From Glycine soja (Eukaryota; Streptophyta; Magnoliopsida; Fabales; Fabaceae), in contig NC_041004.1 of the NCBI RefSeq assembly GCF_004193775.1, positions 34,124,411 through 34,188,410 on the forward strand: a DNA stretch of 64,000 nucleotides, written 5' to 3'. The position numbers were made by a program, and so were the translations under genes. Shown piece after piece: positions 1 to 12,271 of the stretch (the stretch's first letter is position 1; each line of letters starts with the position of its first letter). The notes beneath the pieces are model-generated. The model had not been told where the DNA came from. It saw nothing but the letters and a program-made list of their open reading frames with translations, and did no database searches.

Positions 1-2690
1 ATTTAATTTTCTCAAAGAATCTTTAGATAGTGCTTGATTAAATTATACTTACATGCATTTGAGATGAAAGTTTCAAAAATTATTACAGGTCTCACACCTT
101 TAAATTTTACTTTAATTCAAATATTTAATTTTTTTCATCCCTGTTCACTTTCACATATCTTTCATTCTTTTAAACCAAATGGACCCGTGTGCTTCAATTG
201 ATTAAAGACCAATTAGGTGTTGTTGACAATGATTTATGCACCAATATAAAAGAAAAAGGTTTATTATTTTTTAGTTTATAATTTTTTTGGATTTATGTTT
301 TTAGTCCCTAATCTAGATTTTGACTAGTCAAAGTTTTAAACTTGTTCTCTTATATATATCACACACACAAACATCAAAGTTGTTGAGGAAATGATTCAAT
401 TAGTAGGAAGTTTTTTATAATGAATGATATATTTGTAAAAAAATCTTATATACTCACGAAAGTTACAATGTAACCAAACGTGAGCATATTTATTTTCCAA
501 AAAATATATTAAGACTAATCAAATGTATTTTACACATTCTCAAACATATGATTCCTAGTCGTTGAGTTTTTTAGAAATCATGATTAATGTGACTCATGTA
601 AAGCTTGTAGGCCTTTAATCTTCTTCATCAATGGAGTCCTTTGCTTTTTGAAGATCAATGGCAACAGAATGGAGAAGGAGGAATGATAATTGGAGACGTT
701 ACTTCAAGAAGAAGATAAGTCAAGGACAAACTCACCACCATAGGAAGCCATGGATAAGAGTTTGGAGAGATAGGAAAAGATGAGTAGAGGGAAAGGGAGA
801 AAGTGGAACGAAATTTTGAAAGAGAGAAGAGGGAGAATGAGGTTTGAACTTTGAAGTCTAATTTCTCAAATCATCAAAGTTGAAAAATTACACACACAAG
901 ATTTCTATTTATAACCTAAGTGTCACAAAATTTTAAGAAAATTTGAATTTCTATTCAAATTTTACTTGAATTTGAATTTGTGGAGTCAAATTTAGAGCCA
1001 AAATTTCAATAATTATGATTAATGAATTTCAGCTATGGTTCAACCCACTAATCTAATATCAAATCTAAGGTTTTCCACTAAGTATGCTTAGGTGTCATGA
1101 GACATGTAAAACATGAAGGACATGTACAAAGTGTGACTATATGATATGACAATGAGGTGTAAGAAGTAAATGTTCACCTCCCCCTTAGGCTGGTCCGAAA
1201 TTTAATTGGATTAAGCTTATCTCAATTTAATTAAATTTATCTCCCATCACACACATCAAATAGCGCACTTAATGCATGCGAAATTACAAAACTATCTCCA
1301 ATACAAAAACTAGTCTAAGTGTCCTAAAATACAAGACTGAAAAATCCTATATTACTAGGGCACATTTCCTACCATGGTTATCAAACTCTCGAGTTTACGA
1401 GTTCACTCACCCTCTGTGAATTGACTCTTGAGTAAACTCTTTTTTTTTTAGTAGACTCTCGGTAGACTTTATAAACTCTAAGTAAACTTGATAGACTCTC
1501 AAGTTTACTATCGAGTCAACAAGTTAAAAAAAATAGACCAAAATGTAAATCATTTTAGGTTGTTTTTTGTCTGTTTAGTATTCAACATACCTTCATTTAG
1601 TGTGTTATTTTCAAATACAAAAATTTTCATCTTTAATAACATCAAACACTTGTTCTCTAATAACCTTGCTCCCTAGAAGCCCTAAATAACCTTGCTCCCT
1701 AGAAGCCCTAAATACAAGACTCAAAGATAATGAAACTCTAATCTCGTATGTACAAAGATAAGTGAACTCATACTTAGTCTATAAGTTTAAAATCTACCCT
1801 AAAACTTATGAGAATCCTAGGATAGGATTGCATTAATGATATTGGGGTAGGATTGCATTAATGATTATCATGTATATAAAAAAATTTCGGCTACCAAATG
1901 CTCCTTAATTGTAAATAGTGTTTGGAATGCTAACAAACATGTCAGATGAGTTGCACATGATATTTAATAATTTTTTGCCAACGTATTCCTGTCTTCCTCA
2001 TTTAACATTTGGGCAGTATGCGTAAAGATATAAAAAAAAATAGGAAAGTGAAGAAACAAGCATGGAACCACCATTACAGCAACCAAAAATCACGGAACCC
2101 AACCCACACCATAAATTGCAACAAAAGAAGTCACGAAGATTTTCAAAACGTGTTAATCAGAACCAATTAACATAAAAAAAAAAAATTTAGAACATTCAGC
2201 ACAATGCAACTAAGCAAATCCTCCCAATTGTTAACACCCAATTCAACCAAAATTTGTACCATTTACATAAGCTAAATTTCCTTCACCTGCACAAGGAAAC
2301 CTTATAAAGCTAGACATCTAATTACCACTGCATATCATTTAATTCATTCAATATTCCAAGCCGAACAATGACTTCACAACCCACTCACAATTTTAGTATC
2401 ATAAAAATTCAGGATTAATTGATTGCATTGATGAGATTACATTCTCTATTGACACACTGTTTATTCATTAATCCATGCATACATGTACGATAGGAAAAAT
2501 TAATGCATGATTTGAGACTATGCGCGCATTCATAATTCCAACTAGTTATTTTTCACTTGACATATAACATATTCAATATAATTACTAGAAAGAATTGATA
2601 AAACCTGGTTATGCATCACTAGAAGATATTTTCTGACACAACAACTAACATAGGTTTATAGTATTAATATTAAGAGTAATATGATGAAGC
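1..2690. other. gene-free AT-rich stretch with repeat-like debris
   Basis: No reading frame here looks like a real gene. The section at about 560-1350 has a purine-rich core (640-850) flanked by AT-rich sequence and resembles decayed transposon sequence, but I could not find paired ends. Around 1376-1525 the motif actctcgagttta recurs in both directions, which suggests a small degenerate inverted-repeat element. The segment at 2410-2480 (gattgcattgatgagattacat) has relatives at 28990-29090, at 15680-15760 and inverted near 63140-63200, all close to the DUF247 copies or their remnants. Confidence 0.5.
1659..1710. repeat. 26-bp tandem duplication
   Basis: A 26-base unit beginning aataaccttgctccctag occurs twice back to back with no visible difference (1659-1684 and 1685-1710). 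The perfect match suggests a recent slippage or local duplication in non-coding DNA. No function is apparent. Confidence 0.85.
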
Positions 2691-2761
2691 ATGGAAGCCA
2701 TATATGATGTTTTTGGGTTTATGAGAGGAAGAAAAATAAGGTGCAGAAAAGTATCTAATAT

Positions 2762-2767
2762 TTTATT
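2762..2767 (-). promoter_or_regulatory. possible poly(A) signal of the DUF247 gene
   Basis: On the minus strand this reads AATAAA, about 235 bases past the stop codon of the DUF247 gene at 3000-4538, which is a plausible 3' UTR length. AT-rich plant DNA contains many such hexamers, so this is only a candidate. Confidence 0.3.
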
Positions 2768-2999
2768 GAAACAACTGTATATATAAAGAGCACAAAACAT
2801 AACTGATACATCCATTGTTTGTAGGTATACAACATAATTTTAAATATTTTAAATTTATATAAAAACAGAATCAGAACTCCTAATCTGAAATCTAAACAAC
2901 AACAAATCAAACCCCTAGAAACAAGAAGAAAATAAGCACTCCATGGTTGTAGCTGTTATTTGCAATAATAATCCAAACTGAGTTACATTTTTGTTCATT

Positions 3000-4538
3000 C
3001 TAGAAGAGATAACGACAAACACGGAGGAATTGGAAGACAGCAAAAACCAGCACAGCAATACCCACCACAGTGCCACTTGCCCTCCAAAGATCTCTGAAGT
3101 ACACCAACCTTAAAGCCGCAATAGTGTGGTTCCAATCGTTCATGTAATGGTCGTTGAGCTTATTTATAATGTGATGGTAACAAGTTGAGTTTGTGACAAC
3201 ATGTTTGCATAAACCATTAACAAGAGTTGCCACTTCCTTATCACTCCCAAGTTCATGCACAATCACTTCCTTCTCAACCAGCAACTCCACATCAAGCTGA
3301 GTGTGTATCAGAGAGTCAATGAAAGAAACATAGTTGCAAAAGTAAGGCTTGTCTGGATAGTGAAACTGCTCAAAAGCAATGAGGTTCTTGAACACACGTT
3401 CAGTTGTGTGGTCTACCTTCAATTGGGGAATCCTCAAACGCGCTTTGAAGAGCTTCGACAATGGAAAGCAACCAAAGCAAAGAAATGAACTCAGAATTGG
3501 GGTCTTCTTGAAGGCTATTTCCAGTAACCGCTTGTTCACATCACCTTTCTCAAAGCTTATCCCTGAGCCTTGTAACTTTGTTGCAGTTCTTAGAACCTGA
3601 TGAGCATGACCGGCTTCACACTCGGTGGGAAGGTAAAATTGCCACCTTATCAGATCAGTGAAATGTTTTGGTCCTTCTGGATTCTCTTCAGAATTGCTTC
3701 CTAGAGGACGTTTCGAAATCTCACTCCTATCTTTTCCTTTTGACTTACAAGGTTCCTTCAGACAGTGGAGTATGTAACAGGAACAGTGTTTCTTGGTTTC
3801 ACCAGAAGAAGACATTTGGGTGTCATAGAAAGCAAAGTACTCAGTAGCAAGCTTAACAAACCCCGCAGTGTGTTCATCCTTCTTGCTTTCACGAGGGACA
3901 ACATCATCATAGAGTTTCTGCAGCACAAAAAAGGGTATTTGGTTCTCTATAAGGATCAAGTCCCCAGCGATGTTCCTGCTAAGCCATGAGTGTGTCATGA
4001 TCAGATCATTGTTGTTTTTAATTCTAAAGGATTCGGTTCGCTTGTGGTTTTGCTCATGCTTGGCTTTGTGTGATTTGAACTCGCAGTTTCTCAACATAAG
4101 TTCCATGATGAATACGGCGTCCAGCAGCATCATGTCCACGAATGTATCTTTGGTTATGTCAAGGAATTTCTCTGCATAGCATTGTCGAATCTGCTTTTCT
4201 TCGGTCTCAAGGTAGTGTTTGTATGCCTCCATTTGTTCGTCTGAGACACCAACACGTCTCCCGAAGAATTGGTAGTATCTTAGCTTATGCTCTTGCATTG
4301 GCTTGAGTTCTTCTTTTTTGAAGTGAATTGGACCTATTGAGATGCACTGAGGAGTGTAGGCATCTTCCTTCACCTTTCGGAGATAGCAAGGAACCTTGTA
4401 GATGCTACGATCAGACAACCTTAGCTCTTCTGGGACTCCAAAGTCGATCAGGGCATGTTTCACCCTCTCAATATATTTGGTTTCATGTAATGAAGCATGA
4501 GCAGAAGGAGAAGGATTGTTATTAGTAGCAGGTTCCAT
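3000..4538 (-). CDS. DUF247 (UPF0481) family membrane protein, intact, intronless
   Basis: An uninterrupted 512-residue frame with the hallmarks of plant DUF247 proteins. It has an N-terminal segment SIYKVPCYLRKVKEDAYTPQ (45-64) followed by SIGPIH, an acidic/aromatic middle ending in LIENQIPFFVLQKL (196-209), a variable basic linker (about 250-290), the C-terminal block LRIPQLKVDHTTERVFKNLI (368-387), FIDSLIHT (406-413), and one hydrophobic C-terminal helix (about 488-506). The architecture suggests a single-pass, C-terminally anchored protein. The biochemical role of the family is unknown; some grass members are self-incompatibility determinants. The ATG is supported because the leader aagttgggttgctgca just before it recurs ahead of the start at 60286 and, in part, in the pseudogene at 29712-30687. 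Length and intactness suggest a working gene. Confidence 0.92.
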   Translation of the reverse strand: MEPATNNNPSPSAHASLHETKYIERVKHALIDFGVPEELRLSDRSIYKVPCYLRKVKEDAYTPQCISIGPIHFKKEELKPMQEHKLRYYQFFGRRVGVSDEQMEAYKHYLETEEKQIRQCYAEKFLDITKDTFVDMMLLDAVFIMELMLRNCEFKSHKAKHEQNHKRTESFRIKNNNDLIMTHSWLSRNIAGDLILIENQIPFFVLQKLYDDVVPRESKKDEHTAGFVKLATEYFAFYDTQMSSSGETKKHCSCYILHCLKEPCKSKGKDRSEISKRPLGSNSEENPEGPKHFTDLIRWQFYLPTECEAGHAHQVLRTATKLQGSGISFEKGDVNKRLLEIAFKKTPILSSFLCFGCFPLSKLFKARLRIPQLKVDHTTERVFKNLIAFEQFHYPDKPYFCNYVSFIDSLIHTQLDVELLVEKEVIVHELGSDKEVATLVNGLCKHVVTNSTCYHHIINKLNDHYMNDWNHTIAALRLVYFRDLWRASGTVVGIAVLVFAVFQFLRVCRYLF

Positions 4539-6068
4539 TGTTGCAGCAACCCAACTTCAACTTCCTCTAATTCAACAAACACATAACTTCAGTATATAAA
4601 GACCAAAATCAAACTATGCCATCGTTATTGTACACCTGTGAAATTCATGAACAACAGTACCTTCCTTTCTTCAATTAAAGATTCAATTAAAAACCTATTT
4701 GTAAAATGAGTCCGGCTAACACGAAACCATCCAATGAAATATAAGTATTGAATTTTAAATTTTAAAGTGATTGTGTTTGCACACTTCTTTCTCTTCACAC
4801 CACCTGCTTATTTAGTTTTCTGAATTGTATTATACATACTGGAAACTAATTTTTGGAATGTAAAAAATACAGTGGTCCAGTGAGAAAAAAGAGAATGTAA
4901 AACGAATTTCCCTAATTTTTAAATTTGAATTAAAGGTAATAGCATGTTTGGAAACCCATTTAAGAAAGAAGAAATCATGTTTGACATGAAAAAACTACAA
5001 TTATTAGTTTCTTAAAATCACATCCAAGATGTAGAATCAAACAGACTATAAGTCTTTTTAGCCTGATCTAATCACGGCAGGATTCAACCTTAGACAGAGA
5101 AACCTGCAAATAAAAAGTCTTGAAAAAACCTGCATTTTCACTCTTTTAAGTCTCAATTGAAACCAGAATTTTAAACCAACATACCCGTTTCTCAATCTCT
5201 TCACAGTAAGCCAATTTCTTAGGCTATTTTGAGAAGAATAATATGGACATGGCTATGTTATAAAACGCATGAATAGAAAGAAAAATATGTTGTAAAAATG
5301 CTTTAAGGTTAGTTTAAATTTCTAACTATAAAACTTCAGATCATACAGCAGAGTTTCCTCTCTGCAACATTTTCATTTTTTCACACCCTCACTCTACCAA
5401 CATATTTGAAAGAAATTTGGTTGCCAACCAGTCTGAAAACAACAATCACTTTCCCAAATGGCTTACAGAGAAAAGAAAAAGAAAGCATTTTAGATGACTT
5501 TAACAACAGTTAGTATCAAAAAGTAAAGAAAGACACTAAAAGTGAATAGTGTGTTCCAACAAATAGCAAATCAATTATATATGTTGCTTAGAGAACAACT
5601 CGCAAATACAGAACATGGAAAATGCTAGAAATTACAATGGATACAGTTCAGAACCTGACCTTTTTATCAGGAGAAAATAAACAATAGCTGCCATAGTGCC
5701 ACCTTACACAATGTGTCCGTTTTTATCGTGTCCAAATGTACAGGATGATGACTGAGGAAGACTTCAAGCCACATTTATTGAATCTGAGTGAGACAGCTGT
5801 TATCATTCAATTTTACTTCAGATGACGTTGAGCGATGTATTGAAAATGCGTCATATTGTAAGGAACGTTATTAATATACATATATATTAGTAAGCTTTTG
5901 TCTGTACTGTATTTGTATAGGTAGGACAGTGGTGTGACCGAGCACAGTCGAGCTGAACGAAAGTCAGGACCTTATTTTAAGAGTCAAATTGAAATTTTTA
6001 TTATTTAGATTATAAAAATTTTAAAATAAAAAATTAATTATGAAAAAATGTCAACAAAATTTACGTAC
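4539..6068. repeat. 5' flank of the DUF247 gene, duplicated elsewhere in the window
   Basis: Non-coding. The block at about 5240-5760 (ataaaacgcatgaatag, then caacattttca, then ctctaccaacatat, then tttcccaaatgg, then gtgaatagtgtg) has a collinear counterpart at about 31180-31800 upstream of the DUF247 pseudogene and an inverted counterpart at 59270-59590 upstream of the plus-strand DUF247 gene. It is therefore part of the segmental duplication that spread these genes. It probably contains the promoter, but no convincing TATA box could be assigned. Confidence 0.7.
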
Positions 6069-6316
6069 TGTTACGGATTTAGCATCTAAAAGTTAAGAAA
6101 CATAGTGTGCAGATTTAACACATAAGGAAGAAGAAGAGTAGGAAATAAGAAGAGCAAACACAGCTAAGAGAAAATAGGGAGTTTTCTCTTATTTAATCAG
6201 ATACAATGAATACAAAGTTAGTCTCATCTCTCTTCAACTAGTTACAAGGCCCTATATATACAGACGGACCCTAACTAACTAACAGAAAATGGTTACAACA
6301 GTAACTAATTCTAACA
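6069..6316 (-). repeat. 3' LTR of the truncated Copia element
   Basis: On the minus strand this begins TGTTAGAATTAG and ends CGTAACA, so the ends form a TGTTA/TAACA inverted repeat. It contains a TATATATAG box near 6253-6262 and lies directly downstream of the RNase H tail. Without a second LTR the boundaries cannot be confirmed by comparison, and no clear polypurine tract is visible next to it. Confidence 0.6.
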
Positions 6317-9300
6317 ATTACAACAAAATAACAGAAATAGAGATAACAGATATGTGGACTCTTCTGAACGCGGACACAGCTTTAGAAAAGAGCTGGACGC
6401 AAGAGTCTCAATGTATGCGTCTAGACGCTCCTTCCAGCAGTTCACATTGAGTAATTCAAGACAATGCAGGAACTTACTCTTTGGAATAGGCTTGGTGAAC
6501 ATATCCGTTGGGTTGTCCTTGGTATCAACCTTCTACACTTCTATCCTCTTATCTGTTTGAATGAAGTGATAGCGGACGTCAATGTGTTTGGTCCTCTCAT
6601 GGTGGATGTTGTCTTTGGCCAAGCAGATTGCACTCAGACTGTCACAGGAGATGATAGTCTCTTTCTGTGGAAACCCCAGTTTAGAAATCAGACCCTTCAG
6701 CCAAATCCCTTCCTTCGCAGCCTCAGTCAAAGCCATGTACTCGGCTTTAGTAGTTGACAGGGCAACTGTGGGCTGGAGTGCTTCTTTCCAACTGATAAGA
6801 GAGTTGTCAATTGTGAAAGCATACCCAGTTACAGAACGCCTTGCGTTCAGATCAACAACAAAGTTGGAATCTGAGTATCTAGTAAGTGAGCAAGAGTTGT
6901 CACCTCTGTATACTAGTCCGATGTCAGATGTACCCTTAAGGTACCTGAGGATATGCTTCACAGCAAGCCAATGCTCCTTTCTCGGATTGCTCATAAATCT
7001 ACTTACCACACCAACTGCTTGTGCTAGGTCCAGTCTAGTGCACACCATAGCATACAGTAGACTACCCACAACACTAGCATAAGGAATACGAGCCATGTAT
7101 TCCTTCTTTGCTTCAGATTGAGTAGAATTGAGCTCCGATAGACGAATGGACAATGTCAGAGGTGTAGAGACAGGTCTTGACGCGCTCATTCCAAACCTCT
7201 TCAACACCTTCAGAATATACCCTTCCTGACATAAGAACATCTTCCTTTGGACTTGATCCCTCCTGATCTCCATGCCTAAAATCTTTTCAACTGCTCCCGA
7301 ATCCTTCATCTCAAATTCACTACCAAGTAGTGACTTCAGCGTCTGGACCTCAGCCTTGTTTATGGATGCAACTAGCATGTCGTCCACATATAGAAGGAGG
7401 TAGACGCGGTAACCATCCTCCACCTTCTTATGATAGACACATGAGTCATAAGGACTTTGGACGTACCCTTAAGAGACAATGAAAGCATCAAACCTCTTGT
7501 ACCACTGTCTTGGGGATTGCTTCAAGCCATAGAGAGACTTCTTCGGCCTGCACACCCAAGTGTCCTTGCCAGACGCCATGAAACCTTCTGGCTAGTCCAT
7601 GTAAATCTCTTCCTCCAAATGCCCATGGAGAAAGGCAGTCTTGACATCAAGCTGCTCTAGTTCCATGTCCAATGTTGTTACTAGAGCAAGCAAGACCCTG
7701 ATGGACGTGTGTCTGACTACAGGAGAGAAGATCTCATTGTAGTCCACACCCTCCTTCTGACTATAGCCCTTAGCTACTAGACGAGCCTTATACTTGACAT
7801 CTATAGGTTCAGTCTATCCAGGAATGGACGACACAACATTGGACGCACCAGGCCTGGAGACTCCATTATTGGAAGAACCAGCAGTGGACGACCCAGATTC
7901 AGACGGCATTGAATTTGTAGGTCCAACCTTCTTCTTGAAGATCCACTTGCATCCAACAGTCCTTCTGCCTTCAGGTAGCTTCACCAGATCCCATGTCTTG
8001 TTCTTTTGAAGGGACTCCATCTCCTCATTCATAGCCACAATCCACTTATCAGACTCAGCACAAGTGATTGCCTCTCGAACAGAGCTTGGCTCAAATGTGT
8101 CAACTTCCTCAACTATCTATAATGCATAAGCCACCATGTCCTCGAAACCATATCTCACGAGGGCCCTGATTTTCCTCTCAAACCTCTGAATTACAGAGTT
8201 TCCTGGTTGAGGATCAGTCTGGCTGGACCCAACACCAGACTCTCCATGGAATTGTTGTTGGACGCACTTTTGAGGGTATCGTCCAGCCCCACCGGACCCA
8301 TTAGACTGAGGTTGCTCCTGGCGTCTGCTGGTAGTGGTCTTCACCTACACCTTCTTAGTAACCTCTTGGGACTTCCTTTTACCCTCTTCAAATTCTATTG
8401 AACGCAACATAGACTTTTCATCAAAAGTAATGTCTCTGCTCAAAATCACCTTACCTTCAGATGGTGACCAGATTCTGAATCCCTTGACTCCTCATCCATA
8501 GCCTACAAAAATACCCTTCTTGGCTCTAAGCTCCAGCTTACCCTCACTCAGATGATAGTAGGCTGGACATCCAAACACCTTCAGTATTGAGTAGTCACCT
8601 GGTTGATCAGACCAGACCTCAACAGGGGTTTTGAATCCATTAGCTGCTGCTTCAGCCCAAAAGCTGGTATCCAGACACGAGTTAGACAACATGCACCTTG
8701 CCTTCTCAAGCAAGGTCCTGTTCACCCTTTCAGCTACTCCATTCTGCTGCGAAGTATGACGAACAATGTGTTGTCTAGCAAAGCCTTCCTCATTGCAAAA
8801 GTTATTAAACTCCTCAAAGCAGAATTCCAAGACATTATATGTCCATAGACGCTTCACCCTTTTACTCGTCTGGTTCTGCATAAGCATCGTCCAGTGCTTG
8901 AAATTCTAGAAAGCTTCAGATTTTTGCTTCATCATGAATACCCAAGTCTTCCTTGAGTAGTCATCAATGACAAGCAAGAAATATGTAGCTCCTCCCAGAG
9001 ATGGAACTTTCAAAGGCCCCCAACAATCAGCATGGATGAGGTCTAAGGTTACCTTCGTTGTGTGTACTCCCTTTAGGAACTTGAGTATGTGCTGCTTTCT
9101 ATACACATAATGCTCGCAGAACTGAAGAGCGTCCATCTTGAGGTTGCCAAGCAAACCTCTCTTGCATAGAATTTCCATACCTTTCTCACTCATATGGCTT
9201 AGACGTATGTGTCATAGAGAATTGTCAGAGGCTTTAGATTGTGACACGAATGAGGAATTGCCTGCCACAATGGACCCTTGCAAGATATAGAGATTACCTT

Positions 9301-9487
9301 GCCTCGTTCCCTGCAGTACTACAGACTTCCCCTTTCTGACTTGCATCACCCCTCCTTCAACACAACAGACGAACCCCTTTGCATCCAGCGCACCCACAAA
9401 AATAAGGTTCTTCTTCAGATCAGGAACGTGACGAACATTGGTCAATGTTCTCACCACACCATTATGCATAATTTGTAGATAATTCAA
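6317..9487 (-). pseudogene. Copia pol remnant (integrase, reverse transcriptase, RNase H)
   Basis: From high to low coordinates: GAG-pre-integrase region (9487-9212); integrase core with LIHADCWGPLKV and VIDDYSRKTW (9193-8906) and QQNGVAERVNRTLLEKARCM (8887-8492), so the D, D and E catalytic positions are kept; a proline/serine-rich hinge (8344-8117); reverse transcriptase start NKTWDLVKLPEGRRTVGCKW (8038-7814); then a long frame (7423-6533) with the catalytic YVDDM box and an RNase H domain containing YSDSNF and ALSTTKAEYMAL. The expected tail DMFTKPI follows in another frame (6502-6311). Several frameshifts and stops separate the pieces, so no full polyprotein can be made. Confidence 0.9.
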
Positions 9488-10489
9488 GCAAATGCATTAA
9501 AATAGGTGAACTAAGTAAGATTGAAATAGAAATGCAAAGTATTAAAACATCGATTATAAAAATTGTAGACCATATAAGCAAAAGATATAGGGATGACCAT
9601 GGAGAAGATTTGGTCTTCACTGAAAGTGTACAATTGTTGAAATTTTAATGAGGTAAATATATGTGCATGCAGAGTTGTTGTTTATATATAGTAGATGGTT
9701 CGATCGATACATATGATTATTTCCTATTTTGTTGGATGTATCTGGCGTAACTAATTATCAAATCAACACATATGATTATTTCCTATTTTGTTGAATGTAT
9801 CTGGCTAACTAATTGTCAAATCAACACATATGATTATTGCCTATTTTGTTCGGTGTATAAGGTGTTTTTGAATTTAAAGGATAGTGATTTAAACCAAATT
9901 GGTTATGCATTGACCTGGCTAAGTATCTATGCAAACTATTAGGTAATTCTTATAACTATTTGTAAATGTAAAAACAACTTATATTAGTTTATTTGAGCAA
10001 ACTCGCCTAGATATCCATCTTCATTAAATGGTTAATTTTTTAAAAAGTTATATTTTTTATTTTTGTGTTCTTCATTGTTGTTTTCTTAATTAGCAAATAT
10101 GCAACCTTTTTTATATTTGTTTAACTTAAATATTATTTGAAAGTCGTATATGAAATATGTTATTTAAATCTCTAAAGTAACCATAAAATATATATTTTGG
10201 TCCTTTAGATAGTTCAAATTTAGTTTATTTATAAAAAAATTGTTTGTTTACTTCGTTCATCGATCTATCTTTGAAATGCACCCGTTTACAGAGGAACAAA
10301 AAGTGTTTTACATATGTTTTTACAATAAAAAGAGAAAATTACAATAACCTCCTCTGAGGTTTCCTCTAATTATACATGCACTACCCCTTTTATATATTAA
10401 CCCTACAAAACCCCCCAACCTTTTGTCATTGGATACACATGCAGTCCTTAAACCCTTACCACAGTCGGTCTGTTAACTCCACTACTGTA
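9488..10489. other. gene-free stretch with a short tandem repeat
   Basis: AT-rich DNA with no gene. A unit of about 59 bases (acatatgattatttcctatt...) begins at 9709, 9768 and 9826; the third copy is incomplete. The last 150 bases before the CACTA element (attacaataacctcctctga..., about 10335-10480) look like a fragment of another dispersed repeat. Confidence 0.55.
9709..9860. repeat. about 59-bp tandem repeat, 2.5 copies
   Basis: Copies start at 9709, 9768 and 9826. Each begins acatatgattatt and continues into cctattttgttg, with small substitutions and one-base indels. It is non-coding. Confidence 0.8.
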
Positions 10490-10599
10490 AAAAAGTGTTT
10501 CTAAGACGGTGGAAAATAGGATACAACGATGGTGGACGACTGTCGTTGTATCCAACATCGTGGAAAGTAAAACCTTTAAACGACGGGTTAAAATCCAAC

Positions 10600-10915
10600 A
10601 TCGTAGAAAGGGATCCACTTTCAAAGACGGTGCTTACGTAAGTAACGTCTTTGAAAGTTCACAAACAAAGACGGTACTTACTTAAGCAACGTCTTTGAAA
10701 GTTCGCAAACAAAGATGGTGTTCACGTAAGCAACGTCTTTGAAAGTTCACAAACAAAGACGGTGCTTACGTAAACAATGTCTTTGAAAGTTTGTAAACAA
10801 AGACGGTGTTTATATACGCACCGTCTTTGAAAGTTCGGATTTTAAGGCGTTGCTTACGTAAGCACCGTCTTTGTTTGTGAACTTTCAAAGACATTACTTA
10901 TGTGAGCACCGTCCT
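10600..10915. repeat. subterminal repeat array of the CACTA element
   Basis: About six units of 42-55 bases. Each is a near-palindrome: AAAGACGGTGCTTACGTAAG followed by caacgtctttgaaagttc. In CACTA elements such motifs bind the element-encoded accessory protein; that role is inferred from the family. Related motifs (aacggtgccaa, aaagacggtcg) lie near the other end at about 14865-15030. Confidence 0.85.
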
Positions 10916-11076
10916 TGAATTAGATATTATTTTTAATTATTTTTATTTTTCCTGAATGATAAGTCATCACAAAAAATAAAAATAATTAAAAATAATATAT
11001 GTTAACATTGTAATTAATATTAATAGTAAACTTATTTATATTTAATCTATCATTTAAATATTAATTTTATAAATCA

Positions 11077-11088
<12 letters not shown>

Positions 11089-11131
<43 letters not shown>
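11089..11131. repeat. (AT)n microsatellite
   Basis: An almost uninterrupted AT dinucleotide run inside the left part of the CACTA element. It is probably length-polymorphic between accessions. Confidence 0.9.
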
Positions 11132-11134
<3 letters not shown>

Positions 11135-11734
11135 TACAAGACTGTAACCAAAAAAAATTGTTAAGACAATTTCATACAAAAAACAAGATATTATAATTTT
11201 AGGATATAAAGTTATTATAATTCGTAAGAGAAAATCCTAAATTAAATAATTATTTTCCAGAAAATTAAGAGAACGACGTACCTCGGCTTTGACATGATCG
11301 ATGATTTTATCTCTTACAGCGTACTAAAAGAAAAGCTGACAAAACAAAAAAACACAACATGAAACAAATATTTAAAAATTCTCAAATTTGTATTTATAGA
11401 TTTTAAACTGAAATTTAAAATCACAAAAAAATTGAAACTTATGAGACAAGATAACAACAATTCATTATTTAATTACTCTATTATAAGCACCAAATTCATA
11501 AAAACCTTCAATTTTTAGAGCCAGTGATCAAATTCTTCAAATAAAATCAAAAACCACACAAAATGATAATTGGAGGAGCTTTAATCCCAAATACATATTT
11601 GTAGCTATTACAGATTTGTATCCTTATCTATAAAAGCTCTTTTGATTTGTAGTACACCCTTTTTAAGGTTCTGGTTTGTCTCAAGTCAAGTTCATTTTGT
11701 TTTTGTTTGTGTTTTTGTTTTTATTTTCAGTTTC

Positions 11735-11990
11735 TAATCATGACTGTTGAGGTTGTGGCTCAAGAGGAGACACAAGCAGATGAGGTTTTTGTAAGTTGAG
11801 CCCCAGAAAGAGGACAAGGTTGTTGAACAAAATGTGGAGTTCACGCCACATAACACATTATTCCTGTCATAGACCTTTTAGAAGTTGGCAAAGAACTGAG
11901 TTCACGCCATTGGCAGGCAGAATACGGGAAGCATATGAGAAATGGGGTTTATTTTAGGTTGTGAACCGTGGAATTTCAAGTCCTGTAATC
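11735..11990 (+). pseudogene. captured host-exon fragments in the CACTA element (possible 2OG-Fe(II) oxygenase N-terminus)
   Basis: A plant-like 3' splice site (tttttattttcag) is followed by an ATG at 11740 opening an acidic peptide MTVEVVAQEETQADEVF. This is interrupted and then resumes in another frame as EPQKEDKVVEQNVEFTP. A second patch starts near 11862 with PVIDLLEVGKEL, and a further frame gives REAYEKWGLF, a stop, then VVNRGIS. The last part resembles the DIOX_N segment of 2-oxoglutarate/Fe(II)-dependent oxygenases (typically ...WGFFQVVNHGI). I do not recognise the first part. The mixed frames and stops mean that no product is expected. Capture of host exons is well known for soybean CACTA elements, but the assignment rests on short matches. 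Confidence 0.4.
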
Positions 11991-12271
11991 ACCACTTAAA
12001 AGGTAATTTGTACTTCCAAACATAAATGAAAATGAAAAAGACAAATCAAAGAAATCAAAATATAAACAAGAATTCAAGCAACAAACCCTATATCTCATTA
12101 AACAAAAAACGTTAGGCATTAAAGACACGAACCTGGAAAGCGATAAATCTTCTTGTCACAAAACACAACTAGCTAGGGTCTCAACCCAGCCTATGAACTG
12201 AGGGAGGAAGTTTCTGAAGTTTGAAATTCCTGAAAAGTCAAAATTGGACAATATTAGTGCAACGAAAATAC

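Larger units (their letters stand above)
6069..9487 (-). mobile_element. 5'-truncated Ty1/Copia retrotransposon
   Basis: Reading on the minus strand, the order is GAG-pre-integrase, integrase, reverse transcriptase, RNase H and one LTR, which is the Copia order. Gag and the 5' LTR are missing: recognisable sequence stops at about 9487 and unrelated AT-rich DNA follows. The one LTR is listed separately. The coding region has several frame breaks, so the element is inactive. Confidence 0.88.

Noticed and set aside
3255..4525. Several plus-strand frames opposite the DUF247 gene
   Set aside because: They are shadows of the long minus-strand coding frame, which carries the family motifs.
10600..10915. 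CRISPR-like regular repeats
   Set aside because: Units are contiguous near-palindromes with no unique spacers, in a plant CACTA element.
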